Origin: Gillisella terrae
Lineage (GTDB): Bacteria > Pseudomonadota > Alphaproteobacteria > Rhizobiales > Rhizobiaceae
Assembly: GCF_004801395.1 (NCBI RefSeq)
Contig: NZ_SSOA01000004.1
Coordinates: 124,001-188,000 of the forward strand
Direction: 5' to 3'
DNA length: 64,000 nt
Shown in pieces: positions 8,851 through 20,468 of the stretch. The translations under genes were made by a program, and so were the position numbers. Under the pieces are notes generated by a model. The model was not told the DNA's origin and did no database searches. It saw only the letters and a list, made by a program, of their open reading frames with translations. The stretch's first letter is position 1. Each line of letters starts with the position of its first letter.

Positions 8851-9018
8851 GACACTTCACTTTTTTTCAGAGTTTGTCAGGGAAAAGTGGACGCCGGTTT
8901 TCCCGGAAAGACAAACTCAAACAAAACAATCTAGCGTTTCTCAGGCCAACTGAACCTGACACAGTCTAGAACGGAGAACGGGAACACGACGAACGCCGTG
9001 TTCCCTTTGATCCATGGA

Positions 9019-11374
<2,356 letters not shown>

Positions 11375-11403
11375 CCGTTAATCCGTCCTTGGCTCGAGTC
11401 CGA

Positions 11404-12930
11404 TTAGGCAAAAGACTTGGCGAAGCTATCCAGTGCAGCTTTCAACTTGCCCTTGATGTCGTCGCTGATCGCCTTTTCTTTGCGGATCGCTTCGAGAATG
11501 GTGCCTTCTGCCCGCAGATTGGACAACAGACCCTGCTCGAATTTACCCACATCGCTGACAGCCAGCTTGTCGAGATAGCCATTCACACCTGCGAAGATCA
11601 CAGCAACCTGCTCTTCGGTCTTCAAAGGCGAAAACTGTGGCTGCTTCAGAAGTTCCGTCAAGCGTGCACCACGGTTCAGCAAACGCTGGGTGGCGGCATC
11701 GAGGTCAGAACCGAACTGGGCAAACGCTGCCATTTCACGATACTGGGCAAGCTCACCCTTGATCGAACCAGCAACCTGCTTCATGGCCTTGATCTGAGCG
11801 GCAGAACCAACGCGCGAAACCGACAGACCAACGTTCACAGCCGGACGAATGCCCTGATAGAACAGGTCGGTTTCGAGGAAGATCTGGCCGTCGGTGATCG
11901 AGATCACGTTGGTCGGAATAAAGGCCGAAACGTCGTTACCTTGCGTTTCAATAACTGGCAGAGCGGTCAACGAACCAGCGCCACGCTCGTCAGAGAGCTT
12001 GGCAGCGCGCTCGAGAAGACGCGAATGCAGATAGAAAACGTCGCCAGGATAGGCTTCGCGGCCCGGAGGACGACGCAGCAACAGCGACATCTGACGGTAA
12101 GCAACAGCCTGCTTGGACAAGTCGTCGTAAGCGATCAGGGCGTGCTGGCCCTTGTCGCGGAAATATTCGCCCATCGCGCAACCGGCGAACGGTGCGAGAT
12201 ACTGCATTGGAGCAGGATCAGAAGCCGTTGCGGCGATAACGATCGAGTACTTCAGAGCGCCACGCTCTTCCAGAACCTTCACGAACTGGGCAACTGTCGA
12301 GCGCTTCTGGCCAATCGCCACGTAAACGCAGAACAGCTTGTCGTTATCAGCGCCAGCATCATGAGCAGGCTTCTGATTGAGGAAGGTGTCGAGAATGATC
12401 GCGGTCTTGCCGGTCTGGCGGTCACCGATGACCAATTCGCGCTGGCCGCGGCCAACCGGGATCAGAGCATCGATGGCCTTGAGGCCGGTCGACATAGGCT
12501 CATGAACGCCCTTACGTGGAATAATGCCAGGAGCCTTAACGTCAACGCGCGAACGCTGCGCAGCATTGATTGGGCCCTTGCCGTCGATTGGATTGCCAAG
12601 GGCGTCAACAACGCGACCGAGCAATTCAGGACCAACAGGAACTTCAACGATAGCGCCGGTCCGCTTGACGGTGTCGCCTTCCTTGATGTCGCGGTCGGAG
12701 CCGAAGATAACCACACCGACGTTGTCGGATTCGAGGTTCAGCGCCATGCCCCGGATGCCACCGGGGAACTCGACCATTTCACCAGCCTGAACATTGTCCA
12801 GACCGTAAACGCGAGCAATACCGTCACCGACGGAAAGCACCTGACCGACTTCGGAAACTTCAGCGTCTTGACCAAAGTTTTTGATTTGATTTTTCAGAAT
12901 TGCGGAAATTTCCGCGGCGCGGATGTCCAT
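11404..12930 (-). CDS. atpA: F1F0 ATP synthase alpha subunit
   Basis: Non-catalytic nucleotide-binding subunit of F1. Protein of 508 residues with the P-loop GDRQTGKT (about residues 169-176) and the signature [17 protein letters not shown]. The start codon overlaps the atpH stop by one base (TGATG around 12930), suggesting translational coupling. Confidence 0.97.
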   Translation of the reverse strand: MDIRAAEISAILKNQIKNFGQDAEVSEVGQVLSVGDGIARVYGLDNVQAGEMVEFPGGIRGMALNLESDNVGVVIFGSDRDIKEGDTVKRTGAIVEVPVGPELLGRVVDALGNPIDGKGPINAAQRSRVDVKAPGIIPRKGVHEPMSTGLKAIDALIPVGRGQRELVIGDRQTGKTAIILDTFLNQKPAHDAGADNDKLFCVYVAIGQKRSTVAQFVKVLEERGALKYSIVIAATASDPAPMQYLAPFAGCAMGEYFRDKGQHALIAYDDLSKQAVAYRQMSLLLRRPPGREAYPGDVFYLHSRLLERAAKLSDERGAGSLTALPVIETQGNDVSAFIPTNVISITDGQIFLETDLFYQGIRPAVNVGLSVSRVGSAAQIKAMKQVAGSIKGELAQYREMAAFAQFGSDLDAATQRLLNRGARLTELLKQPQFSPLKTEEQVAVIFAGVNGYLDKLAVSDVGKFEQGLLSNLRAEGTILEAIRKEKAISDDIKGKLKAALDSFAKSFA

Positions 12931-13496
12931 CAGCCAACCTCTTTCAGTGCAAGCTTAAGGGTGGAAAGTTTGGTGCGAAGGGACGTATCAATCTGGCGGG
13001 AGCCGACCTTCACGATCAAACCACCCAAGAGAGAAGAATCAACCGTCACATTGAGTGTGACAGTCTTTCCGGTGACGCCCTTCAGCGCCTCCTTCAGTTC
13101 AGTTTCCTGCGCTGAGGACAGCGCATGAGCAGTTACAACCTCGGCAGTCAATTCGCCACGGTGGCGTGCAGCAATTTCACCAAAAGCGGCGATCATGCCC
13201 GGCACTGCAAACAACCGGCGATTTGAAGCAACAACCTTGAGAAAATTGCCAGCAAGCGTTCCGATTTTCGCCTGCGCGCAGAGGGCTTCAACAGCCGACG
13301 TCTGCTCGTCTGACGTAAAAATCGGGCTCGAAACGAGCCGCTTCAGATCATCGCTCTCTGCGATCATCGCCTTGAACCGGTCGAGATCGGCAGCGACGGC
13401 ATCAACCGAACCAGCCTCAAGCGCCAGGTCAAAAAGAGACGAGGCGTAGCGCTCGGCAACTCCAGAAATCCGCTGGGATGTGTCTGCCACGGGCAC
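12930..13496 (-). CDS. atpH: F1F0 ATP synthase delta subunit
   Basis: Peripheral stalk subunit (OSCP homologue) joining F1 to the F0 b subunits. Protein of 188 residues: N-terminal helical domain ([17 protein letters not shown]) and C-terminal [21 protein letters not shown], both typical. It starts with GTG at 13496, preceded by AGGGAA. It is the first gene of atpHAGDC; no F0 genes are next to it, as is usual in rhizobia, where F0 is encoded elsewhere. Confidence 0.95.
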   Translation of the reverse strand: MPVADTSQRISGVAERYASSLFDLALEAGSVDAVAADLDRFKAMIAESDDLKRLVSSPIFTSDEQTSAVEALCAQAKIGTLAGNFLKVVASNRRLFAVPGMIAAFGEIAARHRGELTAEVVTAHALSSAQETELKEALKGVTGKTVTLNVTVDSSLLGGLIVKVGSRQIDTSLRTKLSTLKLALKEVG

Positions 13497-13757
13497 AAAT
13501 TTCCCTGATTAGGATCCCACCCGATCAAGCGCACAATTGCGGGCATGACCAAGTTGAAATCGTTTAAGTTTTCCCCCGGAAACACAGACCTTGCGGCCCG
13601 CGTTATCCAAAATTCGCGGTTCGTCTAGCATAGGATACCCAGACTCGCAACACGGGTATTAACGGAATACGCGCCAAGGGCAACCCGCTTTTGACGTTTT
13701 TGTGATCTGAAATGCGAAAATATCAGCATCCGCCTCTGAACGCTGACGCCAATTGCA

Positions 13758-14141
13758 TCAAAACAGACCAAAGACATACGTAAGAGGCATGGCGACAAGG
13801 GCAAGAACAACAACCATGAAGAGTATGTTGCGAAATGTTGCACCATGGTCTTGAAGCATGGACAGGGCCAAGCCGAAAAAGCCGATGCCAAATGTTGCCC
13901 CAATCGCAATATAGACCCAGACCTGAGCCAGAAGAATGGCGCTGAGCCCAAGGCCCAGCATCATACCGCCCAGGAAGCGCAGCAGGCCCATGCCTTCAAA
14001 GCGATCCTCGCGCTGGACAAGGCCGAAAAAGCGCATGGTAAGCCCCGGCGCAAACATGATGACAAAGCCCAGAAGGGCAGCCAGGCTGGCCCCGGCGAAA
14101 GCCAATTGCTCGCCAAACTCGGCAGGAAAATAGAACTGCAT
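13758..14141 (-). CDS. Small integral membrane protein of unknown function
   Basis: A 127-residue hydrophobic protein. Four membrane spans are readable at about residues 13-33, 52-70, 72-92 and 104-124. The loop after span 1 (MRFFGLVQREDRFEGMGLLRFLGG) is the only strongly charged part. I do not recognise the family with certainty; the four-span layout resembles small DUF4345-type proteins. It lies between atpH and the divergently transcribed lyase gene, with a 261-base gap to atpH. It is a single gene and gives no functional clue from context. Confidence 0.7.
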   Translation of the reverse strand: MQFYFPAEFGEQLAFAGASLAALLGFVIMFAPGLTMRFFGLVQREDRFEGMGLLRFLGGMMLGLGLSAILLAQVWVYIAIGATFGIGFFGLALSMLQDHGATFRNILFMVVVLALVAMPLTYVFGLF

Positions 14142-14242
14142 ATCGACCTCGGATCAGCGGAAATGATTCGGCGTGTTATGGCATGAAGTCGTGATGGATA
14201 AAATAAGCTGTACCGCAGTTCATCGGTGAAAGGGAAAGAGCC

Positions 14243-15289
14243 ATGAAGTCCGTATTTCCCGCGTTATGGGGCATCAGCCTGCTGTTGTCTTGTCAGGCCA
14301 GCGCTGCGGAACAGGCCAAAGCACTGGCAAGTCCGTGGGATGGCTCCATAGCGCAGACCACGGTTTCCAACCGCCCATGTGCCGCCTTGCCTGCCCTTTC
14401 GCAAGGCGTGACGGCGTCAGGCTATTATACCGATAAAAACCATTCGATCATCGATCAGGAGCGTCTCCACCGCTATAAAGCAGCAACACAGTCAATCTAT
14501 GATACAGCCACAATCATCACCCGGCTGGCAGATCGCTATCAGCAAGAGGGAGATCTTGGCGCTGCCGCTTGCGCTGCCGCAGACCTTGCCACTTTGGCCA
14601 AAGCCAACAGCCTGACCGGCACCATGCAGGGCAATCAGGCCAGTTACGTTCAGGGCTGGGTGCTGGGTGCCTTTTCCATCGCATGGCTGAAAATCAGGAG
14701 CGATTCGCAAATTGAACCGCGAAACCGCAGCACCATCACCCACTGGCTCGCCACAATGGCAATGCAGAACCGACGCTATTATGATCAACGTCCAAAGGCC
14801 GAGGATGCGCGCAACAATCATCGCTATTGGGCGGGCCTTGCCATGTCTGCGGCAGGCATTGCGGCCAATCGCCGCGATCTGTTTGATTGGGGTGTGGACA
14901 GTGCACGCATCGGCCTTCGTCAGGTTACCCCGGATGGCAGCCTGCCGCTGGAAATGGGCCGGCGGGCCAAAGCCCTGCACTATCATCTTTTTGCAGTCAC
15001 TCCTCTGGTAATCACCGCCGAGCTGGCAAAGGCCAATGGCATTGATCTCTATCAGGACAATGATGGCGCTTTGAAGCGCCTTGCCAGATTTGCGCTCAAT
15101 GGCATCACCGACCCAAGTCCGTTTGTGAAGGCGGCTGGCGTCGCGCAGGAACCCATCACCCTTGCGGGTGGCACAGTGGGCTGGCTGATACCCTACCAGC
15201 ACCGTTTTCCGGCACCAGAGCAACAAGCCATGCTGGATAAAATGTCATCGAAAACCATGCTTTACTTTGGCGGATTGCCGCCGCGCTGA
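14243..15289 (+). CDS. PL5-family alginate-lyase-like polysaccharide lyase, exported
   Basis: Predicted periplasmic beta-elimination lyase of polysaccharide lyase family 5 (AlgL type). Protein of 348 residues: signal peptide (MKSVFPALWGISLLLSCQASA), then an all-helical toroid. The family motif NNHRYWAGL is at 191-199. Asn192, His193, Arg240 and Tyr247 match the AlgL catalytic set: in Pseudomonas AlgL, His202-Arg249-Tyr256 have the same +47 and +7 spacing. The enzyme should therefore be active. Substrate is uncertain, since PL5 members act on polymannuronate and some on polyglucuronate. No alginate or exopolysaccharide genes adjoin it; it sits between atp and priA. A purine-rich GGGAAAGAGCC precedes the ATG. 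Confidence 0.88.
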   Translation: MKSVFPALWGISLLLSCQASAAEQAKALASPWDGSIAQTTVSNRPCAALPALSQGVTASGYYTDKNHSIIDQERLHRYKAATQSIYDTATIITRLADRYQQEGDLGAAACAAADLATLAKANSLTGTMQGNQASYVQGWVLGAFSIAWLKIRSDSQIEPRNRSTITHWLATMAMQNRRYYDQRPKAEDARNNHRYWAGLAMSAAGIAANRRDLFDWGVDSARIGLRQVTPDGSLPLEMGRRAKALHYHLFAVTPLVITAELAKANGIDLYQDNDGALKRLARFALNGITDPSPFVKAAGVAQEPITLAGGTVGWLIPYQHRFPAPEQQAMLDKMSSKTMLYFGGLPPR

Positions 15290-15295
15290 ATGGTT

Positions 15296-17512
15296 TTACA
15301 GAAAACTCTGCGGATCAACATCCACCTGGACCTGAATAGACCGCACGGGCTTTGGCCCCCGCTCCAGCATGGTGCGCACAAAAGCCTGCATATCGCTGGT
15401 CTTTCGGCCATGAATCAGCAGCCGAAAACGATGCCGACCACGAATCAGCGCCAAGGGCGCTTCGGCTGGGCCTAAAATGGCAATGCCGGTGACAGAGGGA
15501 GCCGCCATGCGCAATTGCCGGGCATGGGTTTCGGCATCAATGCGGTTGTCTGCCGAGACAATCATCGACACCAACCGCCCATAGGGCGGCAGCACCGCCC
15601 GTTCACGCTCGGTGATTTCCCGCTCGTAAAAGGCGCTGGCATCGCCAGAGACAATGGCCATCATCACTGGATGTTGCGGCTGATAGGTCTGCAACAGGCC
15701 ATGGCTTTTCAAACCGGTGCGCCCGGCCCGGCCCGTCACCTGACTGAGCAATTGAAAAGTCCGCTCGGCAGCGCGCGGATCGCCATTGGCCAGGCCAATA
15801 TCGGCATCGACAATGCCCACCAGCGTCATCAGCGGAAAATTATGGCCCTTGGCCACCAATTGGGTGCCAATGATGATATCGGCCTCGCCCTTGGCAATGG
15901 CCTCGAGCTCCAGCCGTAGCCGCTTCACGCCCCCCATATCGGAGGAGAGCACCAGCGTGCGGGCCTCGGGAAAATGCTTTTCCACCTCTTCTGCAATGCG
16001 CTCCACGCCCGGCCCGCAAGCCACAAGATGATCAAGCGTGCCGCATTCCGGGCAGGCCTGCGGCGTCGGCTCATTATAGCCGCATTGATGGCACTGAATC
16101 TGACCACGAAAGCGGTGTTCAACCAACCAACTTGAACATTGCGGACATTGAAAGCGATGGCCACAAACCCGGCAAAGGGTCAACGGCGCATAACCGCGCC
16201 GATTGAGAAACAGCAAGGATTGCTCTTTCTTTTCAAGAGTCTTCGCCATGGCCCTGAGCATCAATGGCGAGAGAAAGCCGCCCTTTTCCGGCGGATGCCT
16301 GCGCATATCAATCAGGTGCAGATCGGGCATGGCCGCATCGGCAAAGCGGGTGGGCAGATGGATGCGCTTGTAGCGGCCCGAATAGCTGTTGACCTGACTT
16401 TCCACCGAGGGCGTGGCCGAGACCAGCACCACCGGAATTTTGGCGATATGGGCCCGCACCACGGCCATGTCGCGGGCATTGTAAAACACCCGGTCTTCCT
16501 GCTTGAAGGCCGGATCATGCTCTTCATCAACAATGATCAGCCCCAAATCTTCAAAGGGCAAAAACAGCGCTGAGCGCGCTCCCGCCACCACCCGAATGTC
16601 GCCAGTGGCTGTCTGTCGCCAGACTTTTTCGCGGGTTCTGGTGGCGAGATCCGAGTGCCACTCGCCGGGTTTTGCGCCAAAGCGATCCTGAAAACGCTCC
16701 AGAAAGGCGGTGGTCAGGGCAATTTCCGGCAAGAGAATCAGCACCTGACGCCCCTGTTTGAGCGTCTCGGCAATGGCTTCAAAATAGACTTCGGTTTTGC
16801 CAGAGCCGGTGACGCCATCAATCAAGGATACAGAAAAGCCTCCGGCTTTGATATCATCAACGATGACCTCGGCGGCATCTTCCTGCGGCCCCGCCAGCCG
16901 GTGTGCGGCATAGTCGGGGTCCGGCTTGGCCACCAAAGGCGGCGGCGGCAAAAACACCGTCTCAAACACGCCTTGCTTGACCAGACCATCGATAACCGAG
17001 CTGGACACGCCCGCCGCATGGGCTAGGCCGCTTTTGGTCCACGATAGTCCATCGCCCGCCAGTGCCAGCACTTTTTGGCGGGCGGGCGTTAATTTATCCG
17101 GCTCATGACCACTCACGCGCAGGCCTTCAATCATCGGCTCGGGATCAAAGGCGGCAGGCGTGCGCAACGCCATGCGGGCCACCAGCCCCGGCGGCGACAA
17201 GGTATAGGCCGCCACCCAATCAATAAAGCGGCGCATGGCCTCATCCAGCGGCGGGCAATCGAACAGCTTTTCAATCGGGCGCAGTTTGGAGGCCTCAACC
17301 TTGCCACCATCTTCGCCATCCCAAACAACACCAATGACTTTGCGCGGCCCCAACGGCACCTGCACGATCGAGCCGGGCACCACAGCCATGCCCGCTGGCA
17401 CGCCATAGCTATACGGCCCGGGCGCGGGCATAGGCACCAGCACAGGCACGGTGCGGGTCGCGGGCTCCGCTTTGGAAAGCGGCCCAAACAGGTCAGACAA
17501 TTCAGAGCTCAT
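15296..17512 (-). CDS. priA: Primosomal protein N', replication restart helicase PriA
   Basis: Superfamily 2 helicase that recognises stalled forks and reloads the replisome. With the ATG at 17512 it has 738 residues. It shows the Walker A motif GVTGSGKTEVYFEA, the DEEHD motif II, the zinc-binding module (CRVCGHRFQCPQC through CHQCGYNEPTPQACPECG) and the C-terminal helicase motifs GTQLVAKGHNFP and QVTGRAGR. The open frame continues to 17626 but the extra 38 residues are atypical; MSSELSDLFGP is the likely N-terminus. Its 3' end converges with the lyase gene, 6 bases apart. It is divergent from xerC. Confidence 0.96.
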   Translation of the reverse strand: MSSELSDLFGPLSKAEPATRTVPVLVPMPAPGPYSYGVPAGMAVVPGSIVQVPLGPRKVIGVVWDGEDGGKVEASKLRPIEKLFDCPPLDEAMRRFIDWVAAYTLSPPGLVARMALRTPAAFDPEPMIEGLRVSGHEPDKLTPARQKVLALAGDGLSWTKSGLAHAAGVSSSVIDGLVKQGVFETVFLPPPPLVAKPDPDYAAHRLAGPQEDAAEVIVDDIKAGGFSVSLIDGVTGSGKTEVYFEAIAETLKQGRQVLILLPEIALTTAFLERFQDRFGAKPGEWHSDLATRTREKVWRQTATGDIRVVAGARSALFLPFEDLGLIIVDEEHDPAFKQEDRVFYNARDMAVVRAHIAKIPVVLVSATPSVESQVNSYSGRYKRIHLPTRFADAAMPDLHLIDMRRHPPEKGGFLSPLMLRAMAKTLEKKEQSLLFLNRRGYAPLTLCRVCGHRFQCPQCSSWLVEHRFRGQIQCHQCGYNEPTPQACPECGTLDHLVACGPGVERIAEEVEKHFPEARTLVLSSDMGGVKRLRLELEAIAKGEADIIIGTQLVAKGHNFPLMTLVGIVDADIGLANGDPRAAERTFQLLSQVTGRAGRTGLKSHGLLQTYQPQHPVMMAIVSGDASAFYEREITERERAVLPPYGRLVSMIVSADNRIDAETHARQLRMAAPSVTGIAILGPAEAPLALIRGRHRFRLLIHGRKTSDMQAFVRTMLERGPKPVRSIQVQVDVDPQSFL

Positions 17513-17733
17513 CGCGGCGGACAATGCCCCCAAAGGCCAAAAAATGAAACAGGAAATTGACAAATGCCGGACAGGGCAAGGACATAACAGGGAAAGGACA
17601 TGGCCATCGCGCGTGAGAGAAGCCACGCCTGCATCTTTTGCACTCCTTCAGCATTTGGCAGCAAATGTTAAGCATTCCCTAACAGCTATCAGGCAATTTG
17701 ACAGGATGACTGACCAAGCAAAGGGTTGCTTCC

Positions 17734-18669
17734 GTGAACGAGTTCTTGGTGATTGCCGCACCTGACCTGATGAGTGAGCGACAAAGCTGGCTTGCCAACC
17801 TCGCTCAGGAAAAGCGTTTTTCAGAAAACACCCTGACCGCTTATGAACGCGACACCCGGCAGTTCTTGAGTTTTCTCACCGGCTATTTTGGTGGCCCGCC
17901 GTCTATAAAGGATATTGAGGCGTTAAAGCCCTCTGATCTGCGCGCCTTTCTGGCATCGCGCCGCAAAGACGGCTCCGGTGCACGTTCGCTTGGCCGCCAT
18001 CTGGCTGGCATTCGCTCACTGCTGCGGTTTCTGGAGCGCAAAGGGCTGGTCAACGCTGCGGGGGCTGGTGCCATTCGCTCGCCGAAGCAGCCCAAATCAC
18101 TGCCCAAGCCGCTCAGCGCCAAGCAGGCGCTGGAAGTGGTCCATGCCGATACACAAATGAATGAAGAACCGTGGATCGCCGCCCGCGATGCCGCCGTGCT
18201 CTCGCTGCTTTATGGCTGCGGGTTGCGCATTTCTGAAGCGCTGAATCTGCTGCCCGGCGACTTTGGCAGTGACACCACCACGCTGCGTATCACCGGTAAA
18301 GGCAATAAAACCCGGCTGGTGCCGCTTTTGCCGGCTGTGCGCGAAGCCGTTGAGGCCTATCAAAAGCTCTGCCCCTATCACCTTGATCCCTCAGAGCCGC
18401 TGTTTCGCGGTGCGCGCGGTGGAAAATTGCAACAGGGGATTATTCAGCGCGAGATGCAACGCTTGCGCTCCGCCCTCGGCCTGCCGGAAACCGCCACCCC
18501 GCATGCGCTTCGCCACTCCTTTGCCACCCACCTCCTCAGCGGCGGCGGCGACTTGCGCACCATTCAGGAATTGCTGGGTCACGCCAGCCTCTCAACCACG
18601 CAAGTGTACACCGGCATTGATTCGGTCCGCCTGATGGATATCTATGATCGTGCCCATCCCCGGGCATAA
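17734..18669 (+). CDS. xerC: Tyrosine recombinase XerC
   Basis: Site-specific recombinase acting at dif with XerD to resolve chromosome dimers. Protein of 311 residues: N-terminal SAM-like core-binding domain (ENTLTAYERDTRQFLSFL) and C-terminal catalytic domain with Arg in GCGLRISEAL, Lys in GKGNKTRLVP, HALRHSFATHL, LGHASLSTTQVYT and the active Tyr. It starts with GTG at 17734. The position divergent from priA matches rhizobial chromosomes. XerC rather than XerD is inferred from that position and the overall sequence. Confidence 0.92.
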   Translation: MNEFLVIAAPDLMSERQSWLANLAQEKRFSENTLTAYERDTRQFLSFLTGYFGGPPSIKDIEALKPSDLRAFLASRRKDGSGARSLGRHLAGIRSLLRFLERKGLVNAAGAGAIRSPKQPKSLPKPLSAKQALEVVHADTQMNEEPWIAARDAAVLSLLYGCGLRISEALNLLPGDFGSDTTTLRITGKGNKTRLVPLLPAVREAVEAYQKLCPYHLDPSEPLFRGARGGKLQQGIIQREMQRLRSALGLPETATPHALRHSFATHLLSGGGDLRTIQELLGHASLSTTQVYTGIDSVRLMDIYDRAHPRA

Positions 18670-18699
18670 CTGGTCTGTTTGCCGATCTGGAAACTGTGC

Positions 18700-19782
18700 A
18701 TGATGAAGCCCTTTAAACGCGCCTACCCCACAACACGCAAAGGTCAATGGATCGCAGCCATGCGCAATACCTTGAGCATGATCCTTGCGTTGGGACTGGC
18801 GTTGCTTTTCTCGTCTGCCACGACCCAGGCCCAGACGCCTTCCGATCACGCTTGCACTGGCAAAAACCTGCTGCCAGAGCTGCAACAGCGCGATCCACAG
18901 GCCTATGCGAAGGTTGCAGCAGAAGCTGCCAAGACGCCCAATGGTCAGGCGATTTTCTGGAAAATTGAAAAGCCCGGTCTCAAGCCGTCCTATCTGCTTG
19001 GCACCATGCATGTAACCGATCCGCGCGTGCTGACCATGCCCGATGGTGCGCAAACGGCTGCGAATGCGGCGGCGACAATCATCGTCGAATCGGATGAGGT
19101 GCTGGACGATAAAAAGGCGGCAATTGCGCTGATGGCCAAGCCTGAGCTTTCGATGTTTACCGATGGCTCAACCATCACAAGCCATCTGACGCCTGAACAG
19201 GTGAAGACCTTGGAAGCGGGGCTGAAAAAACGGGGACTGGCCTTAGCGGCCGTGAACCGCATGAAGCCGTGGATCATTGCCAGTTTTGTGGCCCTGCCAG
19301 CCTGCGAGCTGGCGCGAAAGGCCGAAGGGGTTTCTTTTCTCGATAAACGGATTGCCCAAGACGCCGCAAAGGCGGGCAAGCGCGTGATGGGGCTGGAAAC
19401 CTATGCCGAGCAGCTTGCCGCCCTCAATGACCTGCCCATGGCTTTTCACCTCAAGTCATTGATCGAAACATTGCAGCTTGGCGACAGGATGAACGACGTC
19501 AATGAGACCATGATCGATCTTTACCTTAAGGGAGATATTGGTGCGATTGTGCCCATGCTTGAGGCTGTCTCTCCTGAACCGTCCTCCACCAAAGACCCGG
19601 ACTACGCAGCGTTTGAGCAACGGATCGTTCTCGACCGCAACAAGATCATGGCAGCGCGCGCCGCGCCAACCCTCAATCAAGGCAACGTGTTTATGGCCGT
19701 AGGTGCCCTTCACCTGCCGGGAAAAGCTGGCCTTGTCGCGCTCTTGCGCCAGCAAGGCTTCACCGTCACCGCAATGCCGTAA
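18700..19782 (+). CDS. TraB/GumN-family protein, exported
   Basis: Member of the TraB/GumN (Tiki-like) family, possible metal-dependent proteases; the bacterial function is unknown. The core has the paired motifs SYLLGTMHVTD and AVGALHLPGKAGL, with conserved Gly-Thr-Met-His and Gly-Ala-Leu-His. Signal-peptide-like segment MRNTLSMILALGLALLFSSA. Three starts are possible: TTG 18679, ATG 18700 and ATG 18760. ATG 18700 gives 360 residues with a 20-residue basic extension before the hydrophobic core; ATG 18760 gives a more standard signal peptide. It follows xerC on the same strand and converges with the cytochrome b561 gene. Confidence 0.85.
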   Translation: MMKPFKRAYPTTRKGQWIAAMRNTLSMILALGLALLFSSATTQAQTPSDHACTGKNLLPELQQRDPQAYAKVAAEAAKTPNGQAIFWKIEKPGLKPSYLLGTMHVTDPRVLTMPDGAQTAANAAATIIVESDEVLDDKKAAIALMAKPELSMFTDGSTITSHLTPEQVKTLEAGLKKRGLALAAVNRMKPWIIASFVALPACELARKAEGVSFLDKRIAQDAAKAGKRVMGLETYAEQLAALNDLPMAFHLKSLIETLQLGDRMNDVNETMIDLYLKGDIGAIVPMLEAVSPEPSSTKDPDYAAFEQRIVLDRNKIMAARAAPTLNQGNVFMAVGALHLPGKAGLVALLRQQGFTVTAMP

Positions 19783-19825
19783 ACGGCGGGGCAAACCCTC
19801 TCGCCGAATATAAAGCAAGATAGGT

Positions 19826-20329
19826 TTACACCCCGCGCGTCATACGCGCCAAAACATTGGTTTTCCAATAAAACTGGTGCACCAGCGCGCCAAGAATATG
19901 CGCGACAATCAAGGCCCAGAGCAGGACTTTCAAAGGTCCGCCGTGCAGTTCACCAAGCGTGTCATTGCCAAAGTAATATTTGGCAATGCCGGTCACCGGC
20001 ATCAGAATAAAAAGAGCATACAATGTCCAGTGCGCAATTTTTGCGCCCAGCTTCATAAGAGCTGGTTCTTCCGACGGTGCCTCGGGTGCGCCCTGCACCA
20101 GCCTGACGACCAGCCTGACCAGACAGAGCAGCAAAATGGCAATGCCGACATAGGCGTGGATATTGGCGGAGCTGACGTCATCGGGCGTAATCGTTTCGCC
20201 GCGGCGCATCAGCCGGTTCCAATGCTCCATGCCATCCGAAAAGATCAGATTGAAGAAAATCAACGCTGCCATCAGCCAATGCAAGGCTCGTTGCAGGATG
20301 GAATAGCTGGTTACCGAATTTGAAGCCAT
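19826..20329 (-). CDS. Cytochrome b561 family protein
   Basis: Di-heme inner-membrane cytochrome of the bacterial b561 (CybB) type, 167 residues, with four membrane spans. The likely heme ligands are the histidines in QRALHWLMA, IHAYVGIAI, IAHWTLYA and VAHILGALVHQFYW. These proteins move electrons to or from quinone, and some oxidise superoxide. It is a single gene, with a terminator between it and upstream lpdA, so it is probably transcribed on its own. Confidence 0.9.
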   Translation of the reverse strand: MASNSVTSYSILQRALHWLMAALIFFNLIFSDGMEHWNRLMRRGETITPDDVSSANIHAYVGIAILLLCLVRLVVRLVQGAPEAPSEEPALMKLGAKIAHWTLYALFILMPVTGIAKYYFGNDTLGELHGGPLKVLLWALIVAHILGALVHQFYWKTNVLARMTRGV

Positions 20330-20376
20330 AATTCTTACCTTTTATCAAAAGCATACAGAAACACTGGCCTCATGAT

Positions 20377-20410
20377 AAAAGCCGTGGCTTGAAGTACAAG
20401 CCACGGCTTT
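20377..20410 (-). terminator. Rho-independent terminator downstream of lpdA
   Basis: A 13-bp perfect stem (AAAGCCGTGGCTT at 20378-20390 and AAGCCACGGCTTT at 20398-20410) with a 7-base loop lies about 60 bases after the lpdA stop. Read leftwards it ends in U residues. It separates lpdA from the b561 gene. Confidence 0.85.
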
Positions 20411-20468
20411 CAATGTTACGAAAATATAATACTTGTCGATTTCTCTCTTCTTTGCAGAAGAGAAAAGA

